Assembly (NCBI GenBank): GCA_017550115.1
Contig: JAFYLR010000076.1
Location: 1-48,071 of the forward strand
Reading direction: 5' to 3'
Source of the DNA: Clostridia bacterium
Lineage (GTDB): Bacteria > Bacillota > Clostridia > Oscillospirales > CAG-272
Length of the DNA stretch: 48,071 nucleotides
Below, one piece after another: positions 1 to 8,247 of the stretch. The notes under the pieces are model-generated. The model saw only the letters and a program-made list of their open reading frames with translations, was not told the origin of the DNA and ran no database searches. The position numbers and the translations under genes were made by a program. How positions within the stretch are numbered: position 1 is the first letter of the stretch; each line of letters opens with the position of its first letter.

Positions 1-565
1 GTACGTTGCGCTCGATACGATCATCATAGTCGGGATTCTCGGCGTGAAGTAAATATGCTTTCTTGTCGGGGAGATAGGTTATCGTCTTGAGCAGCGTTTC
101 GGTTCCGTTTACAAGGACAACGGCATAGTCACCATCCCTGCAAGTGTTCTGCTCTCTCACGATAACGAGATCGCCATCGTCAACACCAATGCCGGTCATC
201 GAATCGCCCTTTGCGGTAAGAATGAAAAACTTTCCGTCACCGACAAGCGCGATGGGGAGAGGAATGATCTCCGCTTCTTCTACATTCGGCTCGCTCGGAA
301 GCCCGCAGGACACAGTAGAATCGTATCGAATCGCGGGAGTGGTTTCAAACATATTTCGAGAAAGATTCGTGCCGATACTGCGACGACCGTTGTACTCGAT
401 CTCTCCATGTTCTTTCATATCGGTGAGGTATCTCTGCACCGAGGTCTTGGAGATGCCCGTTCCTGCTGCGATGTCACGCACCGTCGGTGACTTACGGTTC
501 TCCATAAAATATTCGTCTATAAACTCGCGGATTGCTTCCGCTCTTTCGGGACTCCACTTATTCAT
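1..565 (-). CDS. lexA: LexA-type SOS repressor, 3' end cut by window edge
   Basis: Transcriptional repressor that self-cleaves when bound to RecA filaments. I read it on the minus strand: 188 codons are present and the last few residues lie outside the window (the family is about 200 aa). Residues 6-64 form the LexA winged-helix domain. The S24-peptidase half has the catalytic serine in GDSM (S122) and the lysine in TETLLK (K160). The scissile pair in its usual place is Cys87-Gly88 rather than the Ala-Gly common in LexA; UmuD uses Cys-Gly. The start ATG at 565 follows a GGAGG site. A consensus promoter and a 24-bp palindrome lie just upstream, which fits autoregulation. It could be an element-borne LexA paralogue rather than the cell's main LexA. 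Confidence 0.85.
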   Translation of the reverse strand, partial: MNKWSPERAEAIREFIDEYFMENRKSPTVRDIAAGTGISKTSVQRYLTDMKEHGEIEYNGRRSIGTNLSRNMFETTPAIRYDSTVSCGLPSEPNVEEAEIIPLPIALVGDGKFFILTAKGDSMTGIGVDDGDLVIVREQNTCRDGDYAVVLVNGTETLLKTITYLPDKKAYLLHAENPDYDDRIERNV

Positions 566-581
566 AAATGCCTCCAAATCA

Positions 582-605
582 CACAGGGTACAAATGTACC
601 GTGTG
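582..605. promoter_or_regulatory. 24-bp palindrome, probable LexA operator
   Basis: The arms are CACA-n-GGTACA and TGTACC-n-TGTG around a central AA; 20 of 24 positions are symmetric. It lies between the -10 box and the start codon of the lexA-like gene, where a bound repressor would block transcription. The core GTAC-N4-GTAC has the same geometry as the Gram-positive SOS box GAAC-N4-GTTC but different bases. Assignment to this LexA is inference. Confidence 0.7.
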
Positions 606-608
606 GTA

Positions 609-637
609 ATTATAGCACACGAAGCAAAGTTTGTCAA
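609..637 (-). promoter_or_regulatory. Sigma-A promoter of the lexA-like gene
   Basis: On the minus strand TTGACA (632-637) and TATAAT (609-614) are separated by exactly 17 bp, a perfect consensus. The palindromic operator starts 3 bp downstream of the -10 box. Confidence 0.85.
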
Positions 638-654
638 TGGGTTTTGAGAAAAAT

Positions 655-697
655 TCAAAAAAGAGAAAACGAGGTCGCGCTCTCGCACGGCCTCGTT
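655..697 (-). terminator. Rho-independent terminator of the defence operon
   Basis: On the minus strand AACGAGG (691-697) pairs with CCTCGTT (668-674) and a T-rich run follows. It sits after the stop codon of the AAA+ ATPase gene and just upstream of the lexA promoter, insulating that gene from read-through. Confidence 0.7.
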
Positions 698-741
698 ACA
701 AACTGATTATCAGAGGTAGGGTTCGAATAATATTCATGCAT

Positions 742-1908
742 TTATGGAGCAATCAAGGAGACAAATGTATCTTTGATTTTCTTGTTTAAGTCACGCATGT
801 TTTTATATTGCGCGACATCAATCTCGGCCACAACACGGTCATGAAGCTTGTCCGGTATATCTGAAGATACAAATTCTTCGTATTTGGATATAATTTGATT
901 CACTCTAAAATGCACAAACTTTTTCTTATCTTCATCGGTAAGAAGATTGAACATACCCTTATAATCAAACCGAGATCTTAACTCCGGAGATATTTTACTC
1001 TTGAAGTTTTCTTTAGTGATATTTGAAGTAAAAACAATAATATAACCGCTTACGTCATACTCTTCAGCTTGAGAATTTACAATTTTACCATTCTCAAGAA
1101 CATCAAGAAAGTAATTGAATACGGCATTATCGGCTTTCTCAAATTCATCTATAAGAATCAAACCAACATCGGATTCATGAACTCGTTTAAGTAGCTCACC
1201 GCCATCACTACCGATATAGCCTAACGGGCTTCCAATCAAACTGTTAAGTGCATCGTGACTACTGTAGTTTCCAAAATTGATTTTTGCTAATTTTGATTTG
1301 CTGCCAAGCGCCTTATGAATCGATCGTGCAACCTCGGTTTTGCCAACACCAGAATCTCCCATCAAAAAAAGTGAAAGAATCTTGTGTTCACCCAACTTGT
1401 TAAATACTCTGAACGAATTGACCAATCCTTTGAATTCTTCCTTGAATCGTTCGTGACCGTATAGTCTTGCATCAAAATTTTCAAAGAAACTTTCCAATTC
1501 TTGATCATCCAAATCGGTAATCTTTTTTACGGTGTTTGATTTTGTGTGAGGTTCTTCTGCTTTTTCTACAGACGATTCATCACTTTCAGCTTCCACATCA
1601 GAAAAATTATCAAATACATAGCGGAATATATATTTGATATCTGTCTCATAAGCTTTATCACAGATAAAAGTAATGTTTTCTCCAAATCCACCAAAGAGCT
1701 GCTCGAAATTTAGCAACTGTGAATCATTGGTTTTCACAAACCCGACAAGAGATGAAATATCTACATAATACTGCTGATACTCATCCAGCCCGTCGATTTT
1801 TTGAGAAGAAAGCAATTTGGACATGCTTAGGAACTCAAATCCGGATTCTGTCTGGGTGCTTTTGAAATTGAAGAATTGTTCCTTTGTATAGAAGAATAGC
1901 GTACTCAC
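742..1908 (-). CDS. Clp-like AAA+ ATPase, last gene of the defence operon
   Basis: A 388-aa protein with one AAA_2 (ClpB/ClpC D2-like) module. Walker A is GDSGVGKT at 184-191, Walker B LILIDEFEKA at about 250-259, sensor-1 Asn in FTSN at about 296, and candidate arginine fingers in ELRSRF at 309-314. A Gly-Tyr-Ile-Gly segment near 230-233 resembles a Clp pore loop. The N-terminal 150 residues match nothing I recognise, and no Clp_N repeats or ClpP-binding loop are evident. It starts with GTG, overlapping the TGA of the upstream gene by 4 bp, so the two are translationally coupled. A remodeller or motor for the partner protein or for DNA cleavage is plausible inference; no substrate is known. 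Confidence 0.8.
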   Translation of the reverse strand: MSTLFFYTKEQFFNFKSTQTESGFEFLSMSKLLSSQKIDGLDEYQQYYVDISSLVGFVKTNDSQLLNFEQLFGGFGENITFICDKAYETDIKYIFRYVFDNFSDVEAESDESSVEKAEEPHTKSNTVKKITDLDDQELESFFENFDARLYGHERFKEEFKGLVNSFRVFNKLGEHKILSLFLMGDSGVGKTEVARSIHKALGSKSKLAKINFGNYSSHDALNSLIGSPLGYIGSDGGELLKRVHESDVGLILIDEFEKADNAVFNYFLDVLENGKIVNSQAEEYDVSGYIIVFTSNITKENFKSKISPELRSRFDYKGMFNLLTDEDKKKFVHFRVNQIISKYEEFVSSDIPDKLHDRVVAEIDVAQYKNMRDLNKKIKDTFVSLIAP

Positions 1909-2783
1909 TCGATATCCTTCTTTCTTTTTGTTTTCTTGGGTTTTGATTCTGCATCCAAATTTAAGGATTTAATAACTTGCACTATCGCAAGAAGATCAAT
2001 ATAGTTATAATCTATACCGTCATCTTCACTTTTTAATTTTACTACTGTAGGTGCAGAATACTGGCTGTTGTGAACCTCAGTATCTGAATCAGATTCAGAT
2101 ACTTGCCCCAACTCTTGGAAAAACTCAAAGGAATTTTTCAGCCCATTAATTTTTGTTTTACCTTTATATATCCCGATTAGAGACACATTCCCGATGAATA
2201 GATCATCCACATTGTACAAATTTTCAAATTCACTTTCAAATGTGAGTGGAATCTTTATAAGGAGCTTTTCGTCGCTACCGCTTAACTCGCCCTTGAGTTT
2301 GTACGAATAGTCTTTAAACATAGAATTAAAAAGATTATTAATATCAAGCCCACCTGCTTCCGGCAAACGCATACCTTTGAAAGAACCATTGGAAAACATT
2401 TTTACGGTTCGCAGTTCCATTTCATTTTCAAGTGATAGAGACACATTGTCTATCCTAATAAGTTGCCCTTCCGTGATGTCATTAAAGCTTGTAGAAACAA
2501 CCGCACATTTTTCTATAACTTCACTTAAAATTAGCGACTTGGTCATCGTGACCTTGAAATTTTCAAGAACTTTTTGGGAATCTAAGGATCCCGATTTGAT
2601 GTCAGATCCTACCTCGGCATTAAATAGTTTCAAAAACTTTGTACCCATTTTTGCTTGCAATTCAGCATCAATGGTATCGCCTTGATTTGTCTCAATTGTT
2701 TCGTCAGTTTTGATGACATTACTTAACATCATTTTTATTTCATACACTTTTGAAAAGTTCAAGTAATAAACATTGAAAAGCAA
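1905..2783 (-). CDS. DUF6414-like protein partnered with the AAA+ ATPase
   Basis: A 292-aa soluble protein of unknown function. Its opening (a YYLN...KVYEI segment, then an acidic, polar stretch) and a middle region with the pattern NEMELRTVKMF resemble DUF6414 proteins, but this is from memory and tentative. The C-terminus is lysine-rich (KKTKRKK). The start is TTG at 2783, supported by a GGAGG site 7 bp upstream. It overlaps the ATPase gene by 4 bp, implying a two-protein unit. Sixty-two bases with no promoter I can recognise separate it from the 170-aa gene, so it is probably in the same transcript. Confidence 0.6.
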   Translation of the reverse strand: MLFNVYYLNFSKVYEIKMMLSNVIKTDETIETNQGDTIDAELQAKMGTKFLKLFNAEVGSDIKSGSLDSQKVLENFKVTMTKSLILSEVIEKCAVVSTSFNDITEGQLIRIDNVSLSLENEMELRTVKMFSNGSFKGMRLPEAGGLDINNLFNSMFKDYSYKLKGELSGSDEKLLIKIPLTFESEFENLYNVDDLFIGNVSLIGIYKGKTKINGLKNSFEFFQELGQVSESDSDTEVHNSQYSAPTVVKLKSEDDGIDYNYIDLLAIVQVIKSLNLDAESKPKKTKRKKDIE

Positions 2784-2845
2784 TATATAGCCTCCTTCCT
2801 ATATGCTATCTTGATGCTCTTAAGCAGTTTTGATTTGAGAGAGTT

Positions 2846-3358
2846 TTAAAACTGAAGATTATAACCTTGGTTAAACATATCGAGGCAAATGTTAATTTGC
2901 GAATTGGTCAATCTTCTATTCAATAATTGTCTTCTTAGTTCAGTTTCTATAGCCGCCCTGTCTGTCGGGAAAACATCTGCAGTCGTATATCCCGCATATG
3001 TTCTAACTTCGAAATCATAATCATTTATCAGAGACAGAATGTATCCATTAGAATTGATACGACGCGTTATTCTACCAGTACCAGCGCTGCTACAAGCGTC
3101 TAAATCTCCGAGATTTGTTCCTAATGAAGACAATCTTCCATAATAGTGAATTCTACCTTCCTTATCCCATGCACCTTGTTCGTTGTTGCCCTCAACGTGA
3201 ATCGAAATGTTGGCATATCGAGAATATGAATTCAAGTTGTCATAGTGATTAGGGTTGGAAAGATATCCCAAAGTAAAAGAATAACTTTCCCAAGAGTCGA
3301 ACTTAACGCCTTTAAGTCCCCAACGAGGATTATTGGTTCTATAGTCCAATTTTACCAT
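2846..3358 (-). CDS. Hypothetical 170-aa protein downstream of the HNH nuclease
   Basis: Not recognised. It is a compact, probably soluble protein rich in Asn, Tyr and Arg with no membrane segment or signal peptide. The central part (GNNEQGAWDKEGRIHYYGRL) looks like a beta-rich fold, and the C-terminal 45 residues look helical. AAGGAG precedes the ATG. It begins 12 bp after the nuclease stop codon, so it is very likely co-translated. Position suggests an accessory of the nuclease, a specificity or inhibitor subunit, or a second effector; none can be chosen from the sequence. Confidence 0.6.
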   Translation of the reverse strand: MVKLDYRTNNPRWGLKGVKFDSWESYSFTLGYLSNPNHYDNLNSYSRYANISIHVEGNNEQGAWDKEGRIHYYGRLSSLGTNLGDLDACSSAGTGRITRRINSNGYILSLINDYDFEVRTYAGYTTADVFPTDRAAIETELRRQLLNRRLTNSQINICLDMFNQGYNLQF

Positions 3359-3370
3359 ATCAGATTCTCC

Positions 3371-4594
3371 TTATGCTGCATAATGCACATTGATAGCGTT
3401 AATAACGGAGCAGAAATCCATATCTGTAATTTCCAGCACATCATCATTATCAAATCCGACATTGAGAACGAACAAGAAATTAGAGAACTCATAGATCTTT
3501 TCTGCCGCAACATCTGTTAGATTTTCGTGGATTCGATCCGCCTTAGAAAGCAACAACAAATGCTGATATTGTTCGTCAATTTCCTGCGTATGACCGTTTG
3601 GATGGGCATAATTCAAATGTTGTGTTGGAGTCAGTGCAATAATATTCTCCAAGTAATAGCAGATTTCGGGATATACTGCCTCGGGGAATATATGGTGCAT
3701 ATGTATTGCCTTATCGCGCAGATGAGCATCCTCAAGATGCTCTGTCTGTCCGTTACGGTTCTGATCGTTGAAAAGACGGAGGAATCTCTTTGCCTTTGCA
3801 GACTGATAATGGTAATATGCTTCGTTGACTTCCACGGGATGTGCTGTAGCATATTCTTTTCTTGTAACGCCTTTGGGCTTATCCGCATATACATCTCTAA
3901 AATTGTTGCGGTTATACATCAACATATCATAGGTAATGATCTGCTCAGATAATCTACCTTTTTCGGTGCCACAGGAATTGTTGAAGTATGCCAACGGGTT
4001 TAATACTTTAATAAAAATACGATTGCACTCTACAACGCCGTTGATTTTGGTATTATCAATTATGAAAGTAGAAAACGTTTCTTTAACTCGCTGATAAGTA
4101 TCCTTTGTTTGTGCTGCAAAGAAATCCTCGAACACCGAATAGATTCCGCTATCTCGCAAAACTTTCTCTATATAGGTCTTCAAGAAAAACAGCGCATTAC
4201 GCTCACGCAAAGCTATATATTCAAGAACCTCTAAATTGTTTACTTGATAGAAGTTTCTGTTTCCTCGCTTGGTTTTCTTCAAGACATTGGCGTTCGCCAG
4301 CATTTCCATCGGCTGTTGGAAGAATTTATCGTATTCGCTTCTTGCGGCTTCATTTTCTACACCGGGCTTTTTAAAAATAGCCTCAACATTTTCAACAGTA
4401 TAATCATAATGCCATATTTCTGTTGAAGTAAAAATGCCATCTTCATCTTGCAATGCGTAATTATAGATGCAATCAGCCACAACAGTAACTACGTCTGCTG
4501 CACATTTCTGATCAATCCATCTACCATTGCCGCTTTTTCTTATGTCGTAATTATACTGATTACAAAAATCTATGATAGCTTGTTGTGTTAACAT
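3371..4594 (-). CDS. HNH-family endonuclease, probable restriction enzyme
   Basis: A 407-aa protein whose C-terminal third has an HNH/beta-beta-alpha-metal nuclease signature: His300-His301 in HMHHIFPE, Asn317 in ENIIAL, and His326 in PTQH, followed by a conserved-looking HPNGHT at 331-336. The N-terminal 290 residues are likely the DNA-recognition or regulatory part and match no family I can name. It lies 18 bp after the stop of the fused methyltransferase, the usual place for the cognate restriction enzyme. An alternative is a modification-dependent nuclease. Start ATG at 4594 with an AGAGG-type site. Confidence 0.75.
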   Translation of the reverse strand: MLTQQAIIDFCNQYNYDIRKSGNGRWIDQKCAADVVTVVADCIYNYALQDEDGIFTSTEIWHYDYTVENVEAIFKKPGVENEAARSEYDKFFQQPMEMLANANVLKKTKRGNRNFYQVNNLEVLEYIALRERNALFFLKTYIEKVLRDSGIYSVFEDFFAAQTKDTYQRVKETFSTFIIDNTKINGVVECNRIFIKVLNPLAYFNNSCGTEKGRLSEQIITYDMLMYNRNNFRDVYADKPKGVTRKEYATAHPVEVNEAYYHYQSAKAKRFLRLFNDQNRNGQTEHLEDAHLRDKAIHMHHIFPEAVYPEICYYLENIIALTPTQHLNYAHPNGHTQEIDEQYQHLLLLSKADRIHENLTDVAAEKIYEFSNFLFVLNVGFDNDDVLEITDMDFCSVINAINVHYAA

Positions 4595-4612
4595 TTCATT
4601 CGCCTCTTTTCA

Positions 4613-7189
4613 TTAGTTAAACATTGAAATCTGAATATTTTCTTGTTCATCCAGCTTTTCGGTGATAGGTACAGCCTTTTCGCTTTCGCGCAAAAGCCCG
4701 TAGAAGAATACAGAACAAGCATCCACATTCAGTGATCTGGTCTGATAATTCCTTGCCACTTGATAGAAATCTCTATATTCCTTGGTTGAGAAATATTCAA
4801 GCTGTTTATCCGTAGGAACGATTTGACCTTTAGGAATGAGAATTGCTAAAGAACCGTTGACAAGTGTATCCTTGGGCTTTTTCGCTACTCGAGGCTTATA
4901 AGTCATGTTGGGTGTCAGATAAATATCGTCTCTCTGTAGGTATTCAAACACAGCAAGCGATCTTGCCTCAGTGGAGGATATATAAGAATCATAATCTTCA
5001 ACATCAAGCACATTCTTTCCATCATCGCTGATATTACGAGATTTCAAAACTCTAATATCTCCAGAATTGGACAAGAGTTTGTTTGTTATCTGCCTATCTC
5101 GAAACACTTTGAAAACGTTAAAATCCAACTGTTTGCAGACACTATCAAACGCCTCGTCACGATATATAATCCAGTAAGGGAGCTTTTTGTCAAAGATATA
5201 CGTCTGCGCCTGTTCTATGTGAATACCATGCGTAAAAGAAAATACGCTGGTTTTCAAAGGCTTTACTTGATTGTTGATAAAAATCGCCAATGTTTCAACC
5301 AATACACCGGGAAATCCTTTTTCACCAAAATCAATAATACACTCAACAGCTTTTTCAGAAAGATACTCTCTTGTTTTTGCAAACTCCGGTGTATTAAGCA
5401 AAAACTTTGGGAAAACCAATGCCACATAATTTCCGATACTCATTGCTTTGTCAAGAAAAAACGAGCAGATATTAGTGGTATCCTTATTAATTGCCTTTTG
5501 ACGATATACGTTCAACAAAGTGTTAGCAGATTTCATTTTGTAAAACGGAGGATTTCCTATAACATAATCGTATTTTTCATCAAAATCGTGGAGCAAAAAA
5601 TCATCGGCGATATAATTGATCGTGCAATTTTGAGGAATGTCATAGTTCGTCAATATAAGCTTGGCTATCTCCAAACTATGTTCATCAATATCTACCACAT
5701 CAAGAATGATGTCCTTGCCTTCGAATTTTTCCAAGATGAGTGGAATAAAATTGCCTACACCAACAGAGGGTTCAAGAATCCTTACCGTTTGATGATCGGT
5801 ATCTGGCAATGCTTTCATCATTTCGGTGATGAGAGTCTTGCTGGTAAAAAAAGCAGCATTATCTGTACGGCTCGTGTTTGCCAATTCTGCTATTTTGCCC
5901 AATGTTGCAGCGGATAATGACATTTCGTTTTTGATGATAAAACTTTTAAGTTTTTCAACATCAGACAGCCCATACTCGTTTACGATTTTATTGATAGTCG
6001 CAGTATTTATAGGGGGATGTTTCAGAACAGTAGCAATCTTTTTAGCGATAGCCTGAAATATCGCTGTAGGAACAGCCTCTCCCAAAGATTGTCTGATCTT
6101 TATTTCTTCTTTTTTCAAAAAAGCTCTTTTCTTAGCGATCGGTAACAAATTAAGAGTTTTTAAATCATCTTCAACCCATTTGAAAGAGTATGGCACAGTC
6201 ATCATCATCATCAGTTCTCTAATGCTGAAAACTCTATCATCGCTCGGATGAACAGTGTTCTGACTTGCAAGTTGGTCATTTCTTGTGTGGATACAAGGAC
6301 CTATTTTATCCCAATACTGCCTCTTGTACTTATCCCCATTTTTTTGTTGGTTGATGACGATCTTACCGTCTTTAACTTGATGAGGTTTCTTGTTATCATC
6401 AGCGTTATCAAAAGCTGATTCACCCTCTTTGATACCGGATATCCACGCTCTCATATGTTCGGGATATACTCTAAAAGAATGGTATATGTCATTTTCATCT
6501 ATCTCACCGAACTCTTTCAAAGGCTTCAAATCGCCGATTACTTGTCTAAGAGTCTTTTCCTCCACAAGATCAGGATAGAGTTCCAGCGGAGAAACTTCAT
6601 CGGCATAATCTTTAGAAACACCAATAACAACAGTTCGCTGTCTGCTTGAACAAGCTCCATGATTTTTGAAGTTTATGATACGAGAGATATATGAATATTC
6701 TCCGCCCAAATTACTTTCGATAGCTTCAGAAATCGTTTTATTTACCCCATCAATGTCAGTACAGATGGTCTTCATAAAAGCGGGAACATTTTCAAAAATG
6801 AAAAATCGAGGATTGATCTGCTTTATAATTTTGATAGATTCAATAACTAAAGAATTTCTTACAATTTCCGTAGAAGTTTTCTTGTGATTTGCTACTGACA
6901 TACCTTGACACGGAGGGGTTGCAATTACAACATCTATACGAGAAACTTTTTCTTTTTTCTTCCACAAATCAATTTGTGAATACAAGGCTTCTTTGGTTGA
7001 CTCCTCGGTAATATCGCCGCAAATGTAGCCGCTGTCATACTTGCATTTGTTATTAAATCTCTGTATGTCTAATCTTCTGGTAATAAGCTCATTTGTTGCC
7101 ACACACTCAAACTCTTCTAATTTGAAGCCATAGCATCCAATACCTGCACTACTAAATAAGCTTATATATGTAGGTCTATTGGCATTCAT
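4613..7189 (-). CDS. Fused C5-cytosine and N6-adenine DNA methyltransferase
   Basis: One 858-aa chain with two methyltransferases. Residues about 8-390 carry the C5 motifs: I (LFSSAGIGCYGF), IV with catalytic Cys94 in PPCQ, VI ENV (133-135), VIII RQR (183-185), IX (RVFSIRE, 319-325) and X (GEAVP, 370-374). Residues about 430-858 carry a gamma-type N6-adenine enzyme: motif I LEPSVGVGN (472-480) and motif IV NPPF (546-549), with a C-terminal target-recognition region similar in layout to Eco57I/TaqI methylases. I prefer the ATG at 7189: AAGGAG lies 10 bp before it but only 1 bp before the ATG at 7198. Two modification activities in one protein suggest it guards an asymmetric or double target from the HNH enzyme downstream. 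Confidence 0.88.
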   Translation of the reverse strand: MNANRPTYISLFSSAGIGCYGFKLEEFECVATNELITRRLDIQRFNNKCKYDSGYICGDITEESTKEALYSQIDLWKKKEKVSRIDVVIATPPCQGMSVANHKKTSTEIVRNSLVIESIKIIKQINPRFFIFENVPAFMKTICTDIDGVNKTISEAIESNLGGEYSYISRIINFKNHGACSSRQRTVVIGVSKDYADEVSPLELYPDLVEEKTLRQVIGDLKPLKEFGEIDENDIYHSFRVYPEHMRAWISGIKEGESAFDNADDNKKPHQVKDGKIVINQQKNGDKYKRQYWDKIGPCIHTRNDQLASQNTVHPSDDRVFSIRELMMMMTVPYSFKWVEDDLKTLNLLPIAKKRAFLKKEEIKIRQSLGEAVPTAIFQAIAKKIATVLKHPPINTATINKIVNEYGLSDVEKLKSFIIKNEMSLSAATLGKIAELANTSRTDNAAFFTSKTLITEMMKALPDTDHQTVRILEPSVGVGNFIPLILEKFEGKDIILDVVDIDEHSLEIAKLILTNYDIPQNCTINYIADDFLLHDFDEKYDYVIGNPPFYKMKSANTLLNVYRQKAINKDTTNICSFFLDKAMSIGNYVALVFPKFLLNTPEFAKTREYLSEKAVECIIDFGEKGFPGVLVETLAIFINNQVKPLKTSVFSFTHGIHIEQAQTYIFDKKLPYWIIYRDEAFDSVCKQLDFNVFKVFRDRQITNKLLSNSGDIRVLKSRNISDDGKNVLDVEDYDSYISSTEARSLAVFEYLQRDDIYLTPNMTYKPRVAKKPKDTLVNGSLAILIPKGQIVPTDKQLEYFSTKEYRDFYQVARNYQTRSLNVDACSVFFYGLLRESEKAVPITEKLDEQENIQISMFN

Positions 7190-7221
7190 TATAATCATTC
7201 TCCTTCTTTTTAAAGCTTATT

Positions 7222-7425
7222 TTAGTTGGGGGTTATTTCCATAATATCATCGATGCCACAATTAAGAGCGGTACATATCTTAACAAGAACATCTGTTGTG
7301 ACATTTTCGTTCTTACCGAGTTTAGCCATTGAGGCATGACTAATACCCGCTGCGACACAAAGATCTTTTTTCTTCATGTCTTTATCAATCAACAATTTCC
7401 ATAGCTTTTTGTAACTTACAGCCAT
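7222..7425 (-). CDS. Cro/CI-type HTH regulator, controller-like
   Basis: A 67-aa protein that is almost only a helix-turn-helix of the XRE/Cro family (the helix AAGISHASMAKL fits the recognition pattern), similar in size to YozG-like and restriction-controller (C) proteins. The start is ATG at 7425 with GAGGTG upstream; an in-frame ATG at 7446 has no ribosome site. It is the first gene after the operon promoter and 32 bp before the methyltransferase start. Delaying nuclease expression until DNA is methylated is the usual job in this position; that is inference. Confidence 0.75.
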   Translation of the reverse strand: MAVSYKKLWKLLIDKDMKKKDLCVAAGISHASMAKLGKNENVTTDVLVKICTALNCGIDDIMEITPN

Positions 7426-7514
7426 TATCAAACACCTCAGAAACAATATTTTATATGCGCCGAATTCAATTCACTGTTTCTTGAATCCGATTCTGCGTTC
7501 GCTGAATTTACATA

Positions 7515-7543
7515 ATTATATCACATATAATATCTGCCGTCAA
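7515..7543 (-). promoter_or_regulatory. Promoter of the restriction/defence operon
   Basis: On the minus strand TTGACG (7538-7543) and TATAAT (7515-7520) are 17 bp apart. The leader to the regulator start is about 80 nt. The sequence around 7460-7500 has short GAATTC/GAATCC motifs that might be operator half-sites, but no clear palindrome. Confidence 0.75.
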
Positions 7544-7580
7544 TGAGTAATATGTAAATTTTTAGAATAATGTCGAAAAT

Positions 7581-7607
7581 GCCGTGTGGACATTTTGTCC
7601 ACACGGC
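7581..7607 (-). terminator. Perfect 11-bp hairpin after the DUF6809 gene
   Basis: GCCGTGTGGAC (7581-7591) pairs perfectly with 7597-7607 around a 5-nt loop. The flanks are short A/T runs on both sides, so it may stop transcription in both directions. It separates the mobile-element remnant from the defence operon promoter. Confidence 0.65.
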
Positions 7608-7614
7608 AAAAGTT

Positions 7615-7893
7615 TTATATAGCTTCTTTTTCGCCTACAACGGCAAGCGCAATCCTCGCACCGAGTTTGAACGCATACTCAAATATTGCTGCTTCGCCAA
7701 GACTCATATACTCACTCCAACAATCGTGAAACTTTTCAAAGATCTCTTTCTGCTCGTCGGAAAAGCTTTTCTCCAAGTCTTCGTGATGACGCGACATATA
7801 GCCAAGAAGTTCTTTCATTTCCTTTGAATTGGTTCTGCTATCTTCTTGCGGTACTATGTTTCCGTGCCACAGTTCATTGATGATCGACCTCAT
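7615..7893 (-). CDS. DUF6809 family small protein
   Basis: A 92-aa helical protein with the family's pattern: an MRSIINELWHGN opening, a middle EEL/SDEQKEIFEKF helix and a C-terminal FEYAFKLGARI helix. Such proteins are common in Clostridia next to transposon and conjugative-element genes; no function is known to me. It overlaps the tnpV gene by 4 bp (ATGA), so both are translated together. Confidence 0.7.
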   Translation of the reverse strand: MRSIINELWHGNIVPQEDSRTNSKEMKELLGYMSRHHEDLEKSFSDEQKEIFEKFHDCWSEYMSLGEAAIFEYAFKLGARIALAVVGEKEAI

Positions 7894-8246
7894 TGACAGA
7901 CCACCTCCTGCAAGATGATCTCCTCGGCAATTGATTTGATGTTATTCATCTCGCGTGTCCATTGAAGTGCATTGTGAGCCTTCAGAGTTTCGTCTATGCC
8001 GCGTTCTTGGGCAAGGCGAGGGATTATGGTGTCGAGCATTTCGTGAGCTTGCAGATCAATCTCGTGGAGATATTCATTCAAGCGTCCTTCGGTGAGCAAT
8101 GTGGTGTAAGTTCCGCGACGATGCTTTTTCATAAAGTCAAGGCGTAAGTTTGCATACTTGCCAAGGGGATAATTGGTCTGTTCGGGGAGCGCAAGATCGG
8201 GGTAGTAAAGTCCGTTATGTTCGGTATAAGTAATTTCGTTTTTCAT
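7890..8246 (-). CDS. tnpV: TnpV-type transposon-encoded protein
   Basis: A 118-aa protein with the TnpV pattern: a YYPDLALPEQ opening, GKYANLRLDFMKKHRRG, and a C-terminal MNNIKSIAEEIILQE. TnpV proteins are carried on clostridial transposons such as the Tn4451 class, but their role is unclear. No recombinase or resistance gene accompanies it here, so this is a fragment of an element. Its ribosome binding site lies in one arm of a perfect inverted repeat in the leader. The ATG at 8246 follows AAGGATATTTACG. Confidence 0.82.
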   Translation of the reverse strand: MKNEITYTEHNGLYYPDLALPEQTNYPLGKYANLRLDFMKKHRRGTYTTLLTEGRLNEYLHEIDLQAHEMLDTIIPRLAQERGIDETLKAHNALQWTREMNNIKSIAEEIILQEVVCQ

Positions 8247-8247
8247 C

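Noticed and set aside
144..647. Open frame of 167 codons on the plus strand
   Set aside because: It is the antisense shadow of the lexA-like gene, which carries clear HTH and S24 motifs on the minus strand, and it also crosses that gene's promoter.
698..741. GGTTCGAATAA, like a tRNA T loop, next to the defence operon terminator
   Set aside because: The flanking bases do not pair to form a T stem and no acceptor or anticodon arm is present; treated as chance.
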